A stretch of 64,000 nt of DNA from Nocardioides sp. W7 (GTDB lineage: Bacteria > Actinomycetota > Actinomycetes > Propionibacteriales > Nocardioidaceae): contig NZ_CP095078.1 in NCBI RefSeq assembly GCF_022919075.1, positions 1,922,001 to 1,986,000 on the forward strand. Direction: 5' to 3'. How positions within the stretch are numbered: the stretch's first letter is position 1; each line of letters starts with the position of its first letter. Made by a program: the position numbers and the translations under genes. This document shows positions 1 to 9,003 of the stretch, piece by piece. The notes under the pieces are model-generated. The model was not told the origin of the DNA, did not search any database, and saw nothing but the letters and a program-made list of their open reading frames with translations.

Positions 1-588
1 ACCGTCCTGGGCGACAACTACGGCATGGGCGTCTCGGCCGGCACCTACGTGTGCTCGCAGCTCGCCGACACCCCGGACGCGGTGGTCGCGGAGATCGCCG
101 GGATCGACTCGCTGCCCCTGACCCAGGACCGCAGCCAGGGCTTCGAGGACGCGCTGGGCGAGTGCGGCCTGGACGTGGACAACCGGGTGGCGGCCGACTT
201 CACCGTCGAGGGCGGCGAGGAGGCAGCGGCCAACCTGCTGCAGGCGGCCCCGAAGATCGACGCGCTCTGGAACCACGACGACGACCAGGGCGTCGGCGTA
301 CTCGCCGCGATCGAGAACGCCGGGCGCGACGAGTTCTTCATGGTCGGCGGCGCCGGCTCGGCGAACGCGATGCGCTCGATCCAGGCCGACGACGGCGTGC
401 TGAAGGCCACGGTCATCTACCCGTCCACGCAGGCGGCCGACGGCATCAAGCTCGCTCGACTGCTCGTCCAGGGGAAGTCGATGAGCGACCTCGTCGAGGT
501 CGAGGTCCCGCGCACGGTGCAGCTCTACGCACCGGTCGTGACGGCCGAGAACGTCGACCAGTTCATCGACACCGCCTTCGAGTCCTGA
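1..588 (+). CDS. Sugar ABC transporter substrate-binding protein, C-terminal part
   Basis: The frame is open from the first base, so only the last 195 residues are present and the signal or lipoprotein sequence lies outside the window. The piece matches the second lobe of a type 1 periplasmic binding protein of the RbsB kind: a segment reading DRSQGFEDAL is the usual hinge-side helix, followed by a predicted sugar-contact stretch (NHDDDQGVGVL) and a C-terminal strand ending in VTAENVDQFI. Such proteins bind a sugar or polyol outside the membrane and hand it to an ABC permease. The genes that follow are sugar dehydrogenase and isomerase genes, which supports carbohydrate uptake; the exact substrate cannot be read from the sequence. 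Confidence 0.85.
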   Translation, partial: TVLGDNYGMGVSAGTYVCSQLADTPDAVVAEIAGIDSLPLTQDRSQGFEDALGECGLDVDNRVAADFTVEGGEEAAANLLQAAPKIDALWNHDDDQGVGVLAAIENAGRDEFFMVGGAGSANAMRSIQADDGVLKATVIYPSTQAADGIKLARLLVQGKSMSDLVEVEVPRTVQLYAPVVTAENVDQFIDTAFES

Positions 589-601
589 CCCGTCTCCCGC
601 A

Positions 602-629
602 GGCCCGCCCGACTCTCCCCGGGCGGGCC
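602..629 (+). terminator. Hairpin after the sugar-binding protein gene
   Basis: A perfect 10-base stem (GGCCCGCCCG with its complement) encloses an 8-base loop, starting 13 bases after the stop codon. There is no T-run, as is usual for high-GC terminators. It may end transcription or lower expression of the following genes relative to the binding protein. Confidence 0.6.
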
Positions 630-667
630 CGCGGGATCCGTCGACCGCTTCGGAAAGAGAGACGACG

Positions 668-1843
668 TTGACCTCCCCTCGCCCCGCGCTCGCCGTCGCG
701 ATGATCGGCCACGCCTTCATGGGTGCCGCCCACTCGCAGGCCTGGCGCAGCGCACCCCGGTTCTTCGACCTCGCCCTGGACCCGGTGATGAGGGTCGCCG
801 TCGGCCGGGACGCCGACCGGGCGGCCGCGGCGGCCGACCGGCTGGGCTGGGCCGAGAGCGCCGCCGACTGGCGGGCCGTGGTGGCTCGTGACGACATCGA
901 CCTCGTCGACGTGTGCACCCCGGGGGACACCCACGCGGAGATCGCGATCGCGGCGCTGGCCGCCGGCAAGCACGTGCTGTGCGAGAAGCCGTTGGCCAAC
1001 ACGGTGGCCGAGGCCGAGGAGATGGCGGCGGCCGCCGAGACCGCCGCCGCCCGGGGTGTCCGCTCGATGGTCGGCTTCACCTACCGCCGGGTGCCGGCGA
1101 TCGCGCTGGCCCGCCGCCTGGTCGCGGAGGGTCGGATCGGGGAGATCCGACACGTCCGGGCGCACTATCTCCAGGACTGGATCGCCGATCCGGAGGCGCC
1201 GTTGACCTGGCGGCTCGACAAGCAGCTGGCCGGGTCCGGGGCGCTCGGGGACATCGGCGCCCACATCATCGACCTGACCCAGTACCTGACCGGAGACCGG
1301 GTCCGCGAGGTCTCCGGTCAGCTGGAGACCTTCGTCAAGGAGCGGCCGCTGGTGGCGGTGGGCGCCGGCCTCTCCGGCACGGCCACCGCCGAGCGCGGCC
1401 CGGTGACCGTCGACGATGCGGCCGTCTTCATCGCCCGCTTCGCGGGTGGGGCGCTCGGCGTCTTCGAGGCGACCCGGTTCGCCACCGGCCGCAAGAACTC
1501 CATCCGGATCGAGCTCAACGGCTCCGCCGGGTCGCTGGCCTTCGACTTCGAGGACATGAACGTCCTGGAGCTGTACGACGCCGACGAGCCCGCCGAGACC
1601 GCCGGTTTCCGACGGATCCTGGTGACCGAGCCCGGCCACCCGTACGTCGACGCCTGGTGGCCGGCCGGTCACGGGCTCGGCTACGAGCACGGCTTCACCC
1701 ACCAGGTCGTCGACCTGGTGACCGCGATCGCCGAGGACACGGACCCGGCGCCGACCTTCGCCGACGGCCTGCAGGTGCAGCGGGTGCTCGCCGCCGTCGA
1801 GACCAGCTCCGACACCCGCACCTGGCAGGAGGTCCCGACATGA
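668..1843 (+). CDS. Gfo/Idh/MocA family NAD(P)-dependent oxidoreductase
   Basis: A 391-residue sugar or inositol dehydrogenase-like protein. The N-terminal Rossmann fold begins with a GHAFMG nucleotide loop near residue 14, the family EKP signature is at residues 106-108, and the second conserved cluster GDIGAH places Asp195 and His199 in the predicted active site. Members oxidise a hydroxyl of a sugar, sugar acid or inositol using NAD(P). The start is the TTG at 668, preceded by a GGAAAGAGAG ribosome site. The stop overlaps the next gene in ATGA, so the two are translationally coupled. The substrate is unknown; the neighbouring binding protein and isomerases point to a polyol or rare sugar pathway. 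Confidence 0.88.
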   Translation: MTSPRPALAVAMIGHAFMGAAHSQAWRSAPRFFDLALDPVMRVAVGRDADRAAAAADRLGWAESAADWRAVVARDDIDLVDVCTPGDTHAEIAIAALAAGKHVLCEKPLANTVAEAEEMAAAAETAAARGVRSMVGFTYRRVPAIALARRLVAEGRIGEIRHVRAHYLQDWIADPEAPLTWRLDKQLAGSGALGDIGAHIIDLTQYLTGDRVREVSGQLETFVKERPLVAVGAGLSGTATAERGPVTVDDAAVFIARFAGGALGVFEATRFATGRKNSIRIELNGSAGSLAFDFEDMNVLELYDADEPAETAGFRRILVTEPGHPYVDAWWPAGHGLGYEHGFTHQVVDLVTAIAEDTDPAPTFADGLQVQRVLAAVETSSDTRTWQEVPT

Positions 1844-2847
1844 CCCGACCGATCACCCTGTTCACCGGCCAGTGGGCCGACCTGCCCTTCGAGGAGGTGG
1901 TCCGCCTGGCCGCCGACTGGGGGTACGACGGCCTCGAGATCGCCTGCTGGGGCGACCACCTCGACCCCTGGCAGGCCGCCGAGGACGACGCGTACGTGCA
2001 GGGAAAGCTGGACCTGCTCGAGCGGCACGGCCTGCAGGTGTTCGCGATCTCCAACCACCTGAAGGGCCAGGCGGTCTGCGACGACCCGATCGACGCCCGG
2101 CACCAGGCGATCCTGCCGGCGCGGATCTGGGGCGACGGCGACGCCGAGGGGGTGCGGCAGCGGGCGGCGGAGGAGATGAAGATGACGGCGCGCGCCGCGC
2201 AGCGGCTCGGCGTACGCACCGTCGTCGGGTTCACCGGCTCCTCGATCTGGAAGTACGTCGCGATGTTCCCGCCGGCCACCGAGGAGATGGTCGCTGCCGG
2301 CTACCGCGACTTCGCCGACCGCTGGCACCCGATCCTCGACGTGTTCGACGAGTGCGGGGTTCGGTTCGCCCACGAGGTGCACCCCTCCGAGATCGCCTAC
2401 GACTACTGGACGACGAAGGCCGCGATGGAGGCGATCGGGCATCGCGAGGCGTTCGGGCTGAACTGGGACCCCTCGCACTTCGTGTGGCAGGACCTGGACC
2501 CGGTCGGCTTCCTGTGGGACTTCGCCGACCGGATCTACCACGTGGACTGCAAGGACGCGAAGCGGCAGACGGGCAACGGCCGCAACGGCCGGCTCGGCTC
2601 GCACCTGCCGTGGGCCGACCCGCGCCGCGGCTGGGACTTCGTGTCGACCGGCCACGGCGACGTGCCGTGGGAGCAGTGCTTCCGGATGCTCAACACGATC
2701 GGGTACGACGGGCCGATCTCCATCGAGTGGGAGGACGCCGGCATGGACCGGCTGCTCGGTGCGCCCGAGGCGCTGGCCTTCGTGCGCCGGCTGGCCTTCG
2801 ACGCTCCTACGGCGGCCTTCGACGCCGCGTTCGCCACGGACGACTGA
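1840..2847 (+). CDS. Sugar phosphate isomerase/epimerase family protein (TIM barrel)
   Basis: A 335-residue xylose-isomerase-like TIM barrel. Metal-binding candidates are visible in the expected order: His178-Glu179-Val-His181, Asn208-Trp-Asp210 with His213, the HVDCKD strand at 234-239, and Glu296 in IEWED. Proteins of this class interconvert keto and aldo sugars or dehydrate inosose in inositol breakdown. The ATG at 1840 overlaps the stop of the upstream dehydrogenase and continues its operon; open codons upstream belong to the other gene. Length is normal for the family. The exact reaction cannot be set from sequence alone. Confidence 0.87.
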   Translation: MTRPITLFTGQWADLPFEEVVRLAADWGYDGLEIACWGDHLDPWQAAEDDAYVQGKLDLLERHGLQVFAISNHLKGQAVCDDPIDARHQAILPARIWGDGDAEGVRQRAAEEMKMTARAAQRLGVRTVVGFTGSSIWKYVAMFPPATEEMVAAGYRDFADRWHPILDVFDECGVRFAHEVHPSEIAYDYWTTKAAMEAIGHREAFGLNWDPSHFVWQDLDPVGFLWDFADRIYHVDCKDAKRQTGNGRNGRLGSHLPWADPRRGWDFVSTGHGDVPWEQCFRMLNTIGYDGPISIEWEDAGMDRLLGAPEALAFVRRLAFDAPTAAFDAAFATDD

Positions 2848-2866
2848 GTCGGTCATCCAGCTCCAG

Positions 2867-2885
2867 CCCGGGCCGCCGGCCCGGG
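2867..2885 (+). terminator. Intercistronic hairpin
   Basis: A perfect 8-base CCCGGGCC stem with a 3-base loop lies 20 bases after the isomerase stop and 31 bases before the next start. It has no T-run; it could terminate or only attenuate read-through into the next isomerase gene. Confidence 0.5.
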
Positions 2886-2916
2886 TCGCACCAGGAATCT
2901 CGGGAAGGACAATCGC

Positions 2917-3870
2917 ATGTGCTTCGGCTATGACGGCGAGGGCGCCCTGCGCCGCTCGCTCGAGGAGAAGGGCGCGAGCCGCCGCTCGCTGTTCCGGGGT
3001 GCGGCCCTCGGCGCCGCTGGGGTCGCCGCTGCTGGATCCGGGCTCGCCTCTCCGGCGGTCGCGGGCGGCCGGCACGGGGGCGGCCGCCCGCACGGCGTAC
3101 CCCACGACCGGATCAGCATCCAGCTCTACACGCTCCGGGCGGCGCTCGGCGGCACGCCGGGCTTCGACGCCGTACTGGAGCGGCTCGCGCAGTACGGCTA
3201 CGAGAAGGTGGAGCTCGCCGGCTACTACGGCCGCACCGCTGCCCAGCTCCGCGACTTCCTCGACGGGCTGGGCATCCGGGCCTCGTCGAGCCACGACGGC
3301 ATCAGCGCCGACGCCACCGCGCTGCGCACCAAGCTCGAGAACGCCGCGACCCTCGGACAGCGGTACGTCGTCGTACCCTTCCTGGCCTCCAGCAGCCTGG
3401 CCGAGTGGCAGGGCTGGGCGGACCGGATGAACGCCGAGGCGGCGCTCGCCCGTCGGTACGGCCTGCGCTACGGCTACCACAACCACGCCCACGAGTTCAC
3501 AACGGACCTCGGTGGCGGGGTGACGCCGTGGGAAGTGCTCACCGAGCGGCTCGACCCGCGGCTGGTGCACCTGGAGATCGACCTCTACTGGGTCTACACC
3601 GGCGGCATCGGGGTCGGTGCGGCCGACCCGGACCGGTTCGCGATCGACGTGATCCGCAGGGCGCCGCAGGAGGTACGCCAGTTCCACGTCAAGGACCGGG
3701 ACGAGGCCACGGGGGACATGTGCGACCTCGGCACCGGCGTCGTGGACTTCCCGCGGATCTTCCGCCGCCATACCGCCGAGGAGTACATCGTCGAGAACGA
3801 CACTCCCGACGTCAGCCCGCTCACCAGCGCCGCGGTCGGCCACCTGTACCTCGAGCACGTCCGCTTCTGA
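2917..3870 (+). CDS. Tat-exported sugar isomerase/epimerase-like TIM-barrel protein
   Basis: A 317-residue protein with a twin-arginine export signal: SRRSLFRG at residues 21-28 followed by an Ala/Gly-rich hydrophobic stretch to about residue 50. The mature part is another xylose-isomerase-like TIM barrel with YHNHAHEF, LEIDLYWV and FHVKDRD strands carrying the usual metal ligands. The signal suggests that a cofactor-loaded enzyme acts outside the membrane, unlike its cytoplasmic paralogue just upstream. The ATG has a GGGAAGGA site 7-8 bases before it. It probably shares the operon's sugar, but no substrate can be named. Confidence 0.83.
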   Translation: MCFGYDGEGALRRSLEEKGASRRSLFRGAALGAAGVAAAGSGLASPAVAGGRHGGGRPHGVPHDRISIQLYTLRAALGGTPGFDAVLERLAQYGYEKVELAGYYGRTAAQLRDFLDGLGIRASSSHDGISADATALRTKLENAATLGQRYVVVPFLASSSLAEWQGWADRMNAEAALARRYGLRYGYHNHAHEFTTDLGGGVTPWEVLTERLDPRLVHLEIDLYWVYTGGIGVGAADPDRFAIDVIRRAPQEVRQFHVKDRDEATGDMCDLGTGVVDFPRIFRRHTAEEYIVENDTPDVSPLTSAAVGHLYLEHVRF

Positions 3871-3924
3871 CCCGGCCGCGTCGGGGGCCTGGGGACAGGC
3901 GCCTCGGCGGTCGGCGGAGACGTC

Positions 3925-3930
3925 TAGGGT
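3925..3930 (+). promoter_or_regulatory. Leaderless promoter box of the DinG-type helicase gene
   Basis: TAGGGT lies 6 bases before the GTG start, so the transcript should begin at or beside the start codon. No ribosome site is present between them. Confidence 0.6.
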
Positions 3931-3936
3931 GCTCGG

Positions 3937-5913
3937 GTGCCCGAGACCCCCGCCGTGACGCAGGTGCTGTCCGCCGCCGTCCAGGCGCTGGGCGGTCAGG
4001 AGCGTTCCGGCCAGGTCGCGATGGCCGAGGCGGTTGCCGCCGCGATGACCGACGAGCGTCACCTGCTGGTCCAGGCCGGCACCGGCACCGGCAAGTCGCT
4101 CGGTTACCTCGTGCCCAGCCTGCTGCACCGCGAGCGGGTCGTGATCGCCACCGCGACGCTCGCCCTTCAGCACCAGCTGGTCGAGCGCGACCTGCCGCGA
4201 CTGGCCGAGGCGGTCAAGGGCGTGCCGGGTGTCGACACGTCGTACGCCGTGCTCAAGGGCCGCTCCAACTACGCCTGCCTGCACCGGGTCCGCGAGGGCG
4301 TCCCGGACGAGCAGGGCGCGCTGGTGCAGATGCCCGAGGGGTCGATGGGCGCCAAGATCCTGGAGCTGCGGGCCTGGGCGGAGAAGGCGGCCGAGGACGG
4401 CGGCAGCGGCGAGCGCGACCACGCCCCGCGCCACACCGACAAGGAGTGGCGCCAGGTCAGCGTCAACCACCGGGAGTGCCTCGGCGCCGCCAAGTGCCCG
4501 TTCGGCCAGGAGTGCTTCGCCGAGCTCGCCAAGGAGAAGGCGCACCGCTCGCACCTGATCGTCACCAACCACTCGCTGCTCGCGATCGACGCGATCGAGG
4601 GGGTGCCGATGATCCCCGACTACGACGTCGTCGTGGTCGACGAGGCGCACGAGCTGACCGCCCGGGTCACCCAGGCCGCCACCGACGAGCTCTGGGCGGC
4701 CGAGGTCGAGCGCTCGGCCCGTCGCTCCCAGCGCCACGTCGACGGCTCGGAGGCCGACGACCTCGCCGATGCCGCCGACGCGCTGCGGGCGGCGATGGGG
4801 GAGGCCAGCCCGGGCCGGTTCGAGCAGCTGCCCGAGCAGCTCTCCGACGCCCTGGCGCTGGTGCGCGACGCCGCGCGCGCCTGCTACTCGGCGTACCCCA
4901 AGCCCGACAAGGACGGCGACCCCGACGCCGGTCGCACCCAGGCCCGGGGCGCGGTGCAGGAGGTGTTCGCGACCGCCGAACGGATGGCGTCCGGCTCCGA
5001 CGCCGACGTGCTCTGGCTGACCGAGGGCTCCGAGCGGCTCCCGCCGCGGCTCTGCGTCGCGCCGCTCCAGGTCTGGGGCACGATGCGCGACAAGCTGCTG
5101 ACCGACAAGACGGTCGTGATGACCTCGGCGACCCTGATGCTCGGCGGCGACTTCGGCGCAGTGGCCACCGGTGTCGGGCTCAAGGCCAGTGAGCGGGTCC
5201 TGGAGGGCGCGCCCGCCGACGCGCACGCCGCCGGCAGCGGCCTGCCGTGGCGCGGCATCGACGTCGGCTCGCCGTTCGACTACGGGCAGCAGGGCATCCT
5301 GTACGTCGCGCGCCACCTGCCGCCGCCCGGCCGCGACGGCCTGGTCAAGGCCCAGCTCGACGAGATCGTCGAGCTGGTCGACGCGGCCGAGGGGCGCACG
5401 CTCGGGCTGTTCTCGTCGCGGCGGGCCGCCGAGGCCGCCGCAGAGGTGGTCCGCGAGCGGCTGCCGCACCTGACCACGCTCGCCCAGGGCGACGCCCAGC
5501 TGCCCGAGCTGGCGAAGCAGTTCGTCGCCGACCCGCACACCTGCCTGTTCGGCACCTTGTCGCTGTGGCAGGGCCTCGACGTGCCGGGCGAGACCTGCCA
5601 GCTGGTGCTCATCGACCGGATCCCCTTCCCGCGTCCCGACGACCCGCTGATGTCGGCGCGCCAGCGGGCGGCCGACAAGGCCGGCGGCAACGGGTTCATG
5701 CAGGTCGCCGCCACGCACGCCGCGCTGCTGATGGCGCAGGGCGCCGGTCGACTGATCCGCACCACCTCCGACCGCGGCGTCGTCGCCGTCCTCGATCCTC
5801 GGCTGGCGACCGCTCGCTACGGCGGCTTCCTCAAGTCCAGCCTGCCGCCGATGTGGACCACCACCGACCCGGCCGTGGTCCGCAAGGCCCTGGCCCGGCT
5901 CGCCGCCGGCTGA
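3937..5913 (+). CDS. dinG: DinG/XPD-type ATP-dependent DNA helicase
   Basis: A 658-residue superfamily 2 helicase. Walker A GTGTGKS covers residues 48-54 and the DEAH box is Asp235-His238. Four cysteines, 114, 181, 187 and 192, sit where XPD/DinG helicases hold a 4Fe-4S cluster. The C-terminal half carries the LWQGLDVPGE and QGAGRLIR motifs of the second helicase domain. These enzymes unwind forked or RNA-paired DNA in repair. The gene stands alone on this strand, convergent with the protease gene 11 bases beyond its stop. No LexA box was found ahead of it, although lexA lies only 1.7 kb away. The symbol is family-level. Confidence 0.85.
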   Translation: MPETPAVTQVLSAAVQALGGQERSGQVAMAEAVAAAMTDERHLLVQAGTGTGKSLGYLVPSLLHRERVVIATATLALQHQLVERDLPRLAEAVKGVPGVDTSYAVLKGRSNYACLHRVREGVPDEQGALVQMPEGSMGAKILELRAWAEKAAEDGGSGERDHAPRHTDKEWRQVSVNHRECLGAAKCPFGQECFAELAKEKAHRSHLIVTNHSLLAIDAIEGVPMIPDYDVVVVDEAHELTARVTQAATDELWAAEVERSARRSQRHVDGSEADDLADAADALRAAMGEASPGRFEQLPEQLSDALALVRDAARACYSAYPKPDKDGDPDAGRTQARGAVQEVFATAERMASGSDADVLWLTEGSERLPPRLCVAPLQVWGTMRDKLLTDKTVVMTSATLMLGGDFGAVATGVGLKASERVLEGAPADAHAAGSGLPWRGIDVGSPFDYGQQGILYVARHLPPPGRDGLVKAQLDEIVELVDAAEGRTLGLFSSRRAAEAAAEVVRERLPHLTTLAQGDAQLPELAKQFVADPHTCLFGTLSLWQGLDVPGETCQLVLIDRIPFPRPDDPLMSARQRAADKAGGNGFMQVAATHAALLMAQGAGRLIRTTSDRGVVAVLDPRLATARYGGFLKSSLPPMWTTTDPAVVRKALARLAAG

Positions 5914-5924
5914 GGCCTGAGCGA

Positions 5925-7490
5925 CTACGCCAGCGCGCGGACCTGCACCCGCAGGGTCAGGTCGTCGTCGAGCGAGCGGCCCCGGCAGGAGTGGACCGTG
6001 CCGCGGCCGCAGCGGTAGCGGGTGGCGGCGTTGACCAGCGTGACGTCGACGTACCTGACCCGGCCGGCCGCGAACGGGAGCGTGATCCGGGCGCCCCCCG
6101 ACCGGTCGACCCGCACGACCCGGGTCCGCAGCCGGCCCGACTCCTGACGCACGGTGAGGACCGCGGCCGTCGGTCGGCTGCGGCGCGGGAGGTCGACGGT
6201 GATCCGGAGCCTGCCGGCGCGCCGGGACGCACCGGTGTCGGGTCGGTAGCGCAGGGTCCCGCTGCCGAGGTGGTCGAGGGTGAGCGCGGCGCGGCGGCTC
6301 TGCCCGCGCGCGACCCGGGCGCTGCTCTCCGGCGTGGTCGCGGGGTAGCGCGAGCCCTCCGCGTAGCTGCTCCTGGGATGGCGGTTGGCGGCGGAGAACC
6401 GGGCGACGGTCGCGGTCATCGACCGTCCGCGCTCGCCCAGCACGGCCTCCACGGCCTGGATCGAGTACGCCGGTCCGGCGGCTCGCTCCCAGATCTCCCG
6501 GATGATCGTGGGCAGCCCGCCCTGTGCGCGTGGCTCCACCTCGCTGAGGTGGCGGAAGAAGATCCAGCTGCCGTAGACCCGCATCCCCTCGCCCTGGTCG
6601 AGCGGGACCCCGGGCTGGCTCATCGGGCTGTTCCGGAGGTACTGCACGTTGTCGTTGACGCCGTCGTACACCTCGTCCTCGACCCAGGTGGCCGTCGACT
6701 CGAGGAACCACGGGTCCTCGGTGAGGTCGTAGGCCAGCTGGACCGCGTGGAAGTACTCGTGCGCGAGCGTCACCTGGAGGTTCTCGGTGGGGGTGTGGGA
6801 CGGGAACTCGGCGAAGTCGTTGTCGAGCGCGCAGTACGCCGTGGCGCTGCGCTGCTGGGCGCTCGTGACTCCCTCGGGGGCGCAGTAGCCGTAGATCCCG
6901 TCCCCGCGGGTGCCGCTGTCGACGAGGTAGACGTCGAACTGGTCGAGTCCGCCACCGCGGATGCCGTCCGCGACCGGGCGGCGGTAGCCGGCGCCCGCGT
7001 AGGTGCCGCTGACCTCGGCCAGGGTCGTGAAGACCAGGTCGACGTAGTCGGGGCGGCCGTTGCCGTTGCCGTCGGAGAGATCGGGGGCGTCGGAGGTCTG
7101 GCGCGCCCAGTGCACGCAGAAGCCGTCCTGGCACGCCGCGGTCGGCTGGGCGCCGGCCCGGTAGCCGAACTGCTGGGGGTCGGGGTTGTCCGTGGGTCGG
7201 GCCAGGATCCGATCGGCCTCCGCCCGGCGGGCCGCCGGGAGAGCGGTTCGGCTCCGGGCGAGCTCGAGCAGCACCAGGCTGGCGTCGCGGCCCGACGAGC
7301 TGCCGCGCAGGAGGCCGTCCGCCTCCTCGAGCACCTGGGCGGCGCGGGCTGCCGGGCCCTCGATCGGGTGTCCGACCGGCTCGCCGTCCCAGCCGCTCGC
7401 GCCTGAGGCGGCGCCCGGCTGAGTCAGCAGCGCGGCGGCGAGGACGGCGGCGCCGACGGTCGCGAGCAGCGTGCGGTGGCGTGCGGGCAC
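5925..7490 (-). CDS. Secreted zinc metalloprotease, MXAN_6640-like
   Basis: A 521-residue exported protein. An N-terminal signal peptide with an Ala/Leu core ends near residue 30. The zinc site is HEYFH at 244-248, followed by an ESTATW segment about 18 residues on that probably gives the third ligand, as in the MXAN_6640 family of putative metalloproteases. The C-terminal 150 residues are beta-rich and may form a secretion or binding domain. I chose the GTG at 7490 because GGAG lies 5 bases before it and the signal peptide then starts at residue 1; 14 more open codons exist upstream. It would act outside the cell on proteins or peptides, target unknown. Confidence 0.78.
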   Translation of the reverse strand: MPARHRTLLATVGAAVLAAALLTQPGAASGASGWDGEPVGHPIEGPAARAAQVLEEADGLLRGSSSGRDASLVLLELARSRTALPAARRAEADRILARPTDNPDPQQFGYRAGAQPTAACQDGFCVHWARQTSDAPDLSDGNGNGRPDYVDLVFTTLAEVSGTYAGAGYRRPVADGIRGGGLDQFDVYLVDSGTRGDGIYGYCAPEGVTSAQQRSATAYCALDNDFAEFPSHTPTENLQVTLAHEYFHAVQLAYDLTEDPWFLESTATWVEDEVYDGVNDNVQYLRNSPMSQPGVPLDQGEGMRVYGSWIFFRHLSEVEPRAQGGLPTIIREIWERAAGPAYSIQAVEAVLGERGRSMTATVARFSAANRHPRSSYAEGSRYPATTPESSARVARGQSRRAALTLDHLGSGTLRYRPDTGASRRAGRLRITVDLPRRSRPTAAVLTVRQESGRLRTRVVRVDRSGGARITLPFAAGRVRYVDVTLVNAATRYRCGRGTVHSCRGRSLDDDLTLRVQVRALA

Positions 7491-7569
7491 GAGGTCTCCA
7501 ACCGGGAGGGAGCGGGCGGGCAATCCTCGCACGCCCGCCCTCGTGAACGGCCCGGTCCAGCCTCCTCGC

Positions 7570-8286
7570 TCAGACCTTGCGCAGGACCGCGGTGACCTTC
7601 CCCAGGATCGTCGCGTGGGTGCCGTCGATCGGGTCGTAGGCCTCGTTGTGGGGCATCAGCCAGACCTTCCCGTCCTTGCGCTTGAAGGTCTTGACGGTGG
7701 CCTCGCCGTCGAGGAGGGCGGCGACGATGTCGCCGTTCTCGGCGGTCTGCTCCTTGCGGATCACCACGTAGTCACCGCTGCAGATCGCGGCGTCGACCAT
7801 CGAGTCACCGGCGACCTCGAGGAGGAAGAGCTCACCCTCGCCGACCAGCTGACGGGGGAGCGGGAAGACGTCCTCGTAGCGCTCCTCGGCCAGGATCGGT
7901 CCGCCGGCGGCGATCCGCCCGAGCAGGGGGACGTTGGTCGGCACCGGGGCGGCGTCGCCGACGCCGGTCTCGTCGTACGACGACTCGTCGGCACCGGAGA
8001 GGGCACGCCGCGCGGCCATCACCTCGGGCAGGAACACCTCCAGCGCGCGCGGCCGGTGCGGGTCGCGCTTGAGGAAGCCCTTCTCCTCCAGCGACTTCAG
8101 CTGGTGCGCCACGCTCGAGGAGCTCGTCAGCCCGACGGCGTCACCGATCTCGCGCATGCTCGGCGGGTAGCCGCGCTTCTCGATGCAGTCCTTGATGTGC
8201 GCGAGCACGCGCTGCTGGCGCGGGGTCAGTCCGGTGGCGTCGGGCGGCCCGTCGGGCAGCTCGCGGACGTTCTTCTTCGTGGCCAT
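7570..8286 (-). CDS. lexA: LexA, SOS response repressor and autoprotease
   Basis: A 238-residue LexA. The N-terminal winged helix includes [11 protein letters not shown] and [11 protein letters not shown], the self-cleavage bond is Ala127-Gly128 in RIAAGGP, and the catalytic pair is Ser162 (GDSM) and Lys199 (ATVKTF). In response to RecA filaments it cuts itself and releases damage-response genes. The ATG at 8286 gives the usual length; the open codons upstream run through its own promoter and are rejected. Its promoter overlaps a LexA box, so it represses itself. The divergent LysM gene shares the control region. Confidence 0.97.
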   Translation of the reverse strand: MATKKNVRELPDGPPDATGLTPRQQRVLAHIKDCIEKRGYPPSMREIGDAVGLTSSSSVAHQLKSLEEKGFLKRDPHRPRALEVFLPEVMAARRALSGADESSYDETGVGDAAPVPTNVPLLGRIAAGGPILAEERYEDVFPLPRQLVGEGELFLLEVAGDSMVDAAICSGDYVVIRKEQTAENGDIVAALLDGEATVKTFKRKDGKVWLMPHNEAYDPIDGTHATILGKVTAVLRKV

Positions 8287-8319
8287 GGTGATGCCTTTCG
8301 CCGGGATGCTCGTGGGCTC

Positions 8320-8348
8320 ACCGTACCGAGATGCGGCTCCGGCTTCAA
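8320..8348 (-). promoter_or_regulatory. lexA promoter
   Basis: Reading the minus strand, TTGAAG at 8348-8343 and TACGGT at 8325-8320 are separated by 17 bases, a good -35/-10 pair. The first LexA box overlaps the -35 element, the arrangement expected for self-repression. Confidence 0.6.
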
Positions 8349-8360
8349 ACATGTGTTCGA
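8345..8360. promoter_or_regulatory. LexA box 1
   Basis: TCAAACATGTGTTCGA matches the actinobacterial consensus TCGAACANNTGTTCGA with one change. It overlaps the lexA -35 element. Confidence 0.75.
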
Positions 8361-8382
8361 AGGGCGTGTCGTCCCGATCCGT

Positions 8383-8398
8383 TCGAACAAATGTTCCC
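8383..8398. promoter_or_regulatory. LexA box 2
   Basis: TCGAACAAATGTTCCC matches the actinobacterial LexA consensus except for the last two bases. It lies between the two divergent promoters. Confidence 0.75.
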
Positions 8399-8405
8399 CC
8401 GGTTC

Positions 8406-8435
8406 TTGATTTCGTTCGAACAGGTGCTCTAGTCT
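8406..8435 (+). promoter_or_regulatory. Promoter of the LysM gene
   Basis: TTGATT at 8406-8411 and TAGTCT at 8430-8435 are 18 bases apart. LexA box 3 fills the spacer and box 4 covers the start point, which should give tight SOS control. Confidence 0.55.
8416..8431. promoter_or_regulatory. LexA box 3
   Basis: TCGAACAGGTGCTCTA keeps the full left half of the LexA consensus and has two changes on the right. It lies between the -35 and -10 of the LysM gene. Confidence 0.6.
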
Positions 8436-8450
8436 CGCACACATGTTCGA
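8435..8450. promoter_or_regulatory. LexA box 4
   Basis: TCGCACACATGTTCGA differs from the consensus at one position. It begins at the last base of the LysM promoter -10 box. Confidence 0.75.
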
Positions 8451-8560
8451 TCGAACGTCTGATCGACCAGCTGGCCAGCACCGGACTGTCGGTGGGCGCG
8501 GATAGACATTCGCTCGTGGCCAGGCACCCAGGCTGACCGCCACTTCCCCAGGAGGTCCCG

Positions 8561-8893
8561 ATGAGCACGATGCAGATGTCCGACCTGTCCCTCACTCGCG
8601 GCGAGCTCCGGCTCACCCGGCGCGGCCGGCTGGTGATCTTCCTGCTCGGGCTGACCCTGGTGCTCGGGATCGGCCTGATGCTCGCCGCCGGGTCGGTGGC
8701 CACGCCCGAGCCGGGCACCGCGGAGCCCACGACGGTCGTCACGGTCGGCACCGGCGAGACCCTCTGGGACATCGCGGCAGGTGCGGCCGAGGACGGCCAG
8801 GTCCAGGAGATGATCGAGCACATCGAGCGCCTCAACGGCCTGGAGTCGACGGTGCTCCTCGCCGGCCAGGAGCTCCGGGTCCCGACGGAGTAG
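8561..8893 (+). CDS. SOS-controlled LysM membrane protein (ChiZ/DivS-like)
   Basis: A 110-residue protein with about 23 cytoplasmic residues, one membrane helix (roughly 24-46) and an outside LysM peptidoglycan-binding domain (roughly 60-108, [11 protein letters not shown] to [10 protein letters not shown]). In mycobacteria the gene divergent from lexA (Rv2719c, ChiZ) has this build and in corynebacteria the counterpart DivS halts division during SOS. The position and the LexA boxes here suggest the same job: slowing septation while DNA is repaired. There is no hydrolase domain, so binding or scaffolding is more likely than wall cutting. GGAGG lies 5 bases before the ATG. Confidence 0.82.
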   Translation: MSTMQMSDLSLTRGELRLTRRGRLVIFLLGLTLVLGIGLMLAAGSVATPEPGTAEPTTVVTVGTGETLWDIAAGAAEDGQVQEMIEHIERLNGLESTVLLAGQELRVPTE

Positions 8894-8949
8894 CGCCACC
8901 ACAGACTTCGCCAGCCGCTTCGACCCCGGCTGGCGAGCCGGGGAAGACA

Positions 8950-8978
8950 GGGGCGGGGCCACGAGGTGGCCCCGCCCC
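8950..8978. terminator. Strong bidirectional hairpin
   Basis: A perfect 13-base GC-rich stem with a 3-base loop separates the LysM gene from the convergent membrane protein gene and can serve both. Confidence 0.75.
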
Positions 8979-9003
8979 TGCGGCGTTTCGGTGTCCGAGG
9001 GGG

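Noticed and set aside
1681..7134. A minus-strand frame open for more than 1,800 codons across 1.7-7.1 kb.
   Set aside because: It mirrors plus-strand genes with clear domains and has the Arg/Gly/Pro-rich content typical of high-GC antisense frames.
8287..8835. N-terminal extension of lexA by 183 codons.
   Set aside because: It would pass through the lexA promoter, all LexA boxes and the LysM gene; the ATG at 8286 gives normal LexA.
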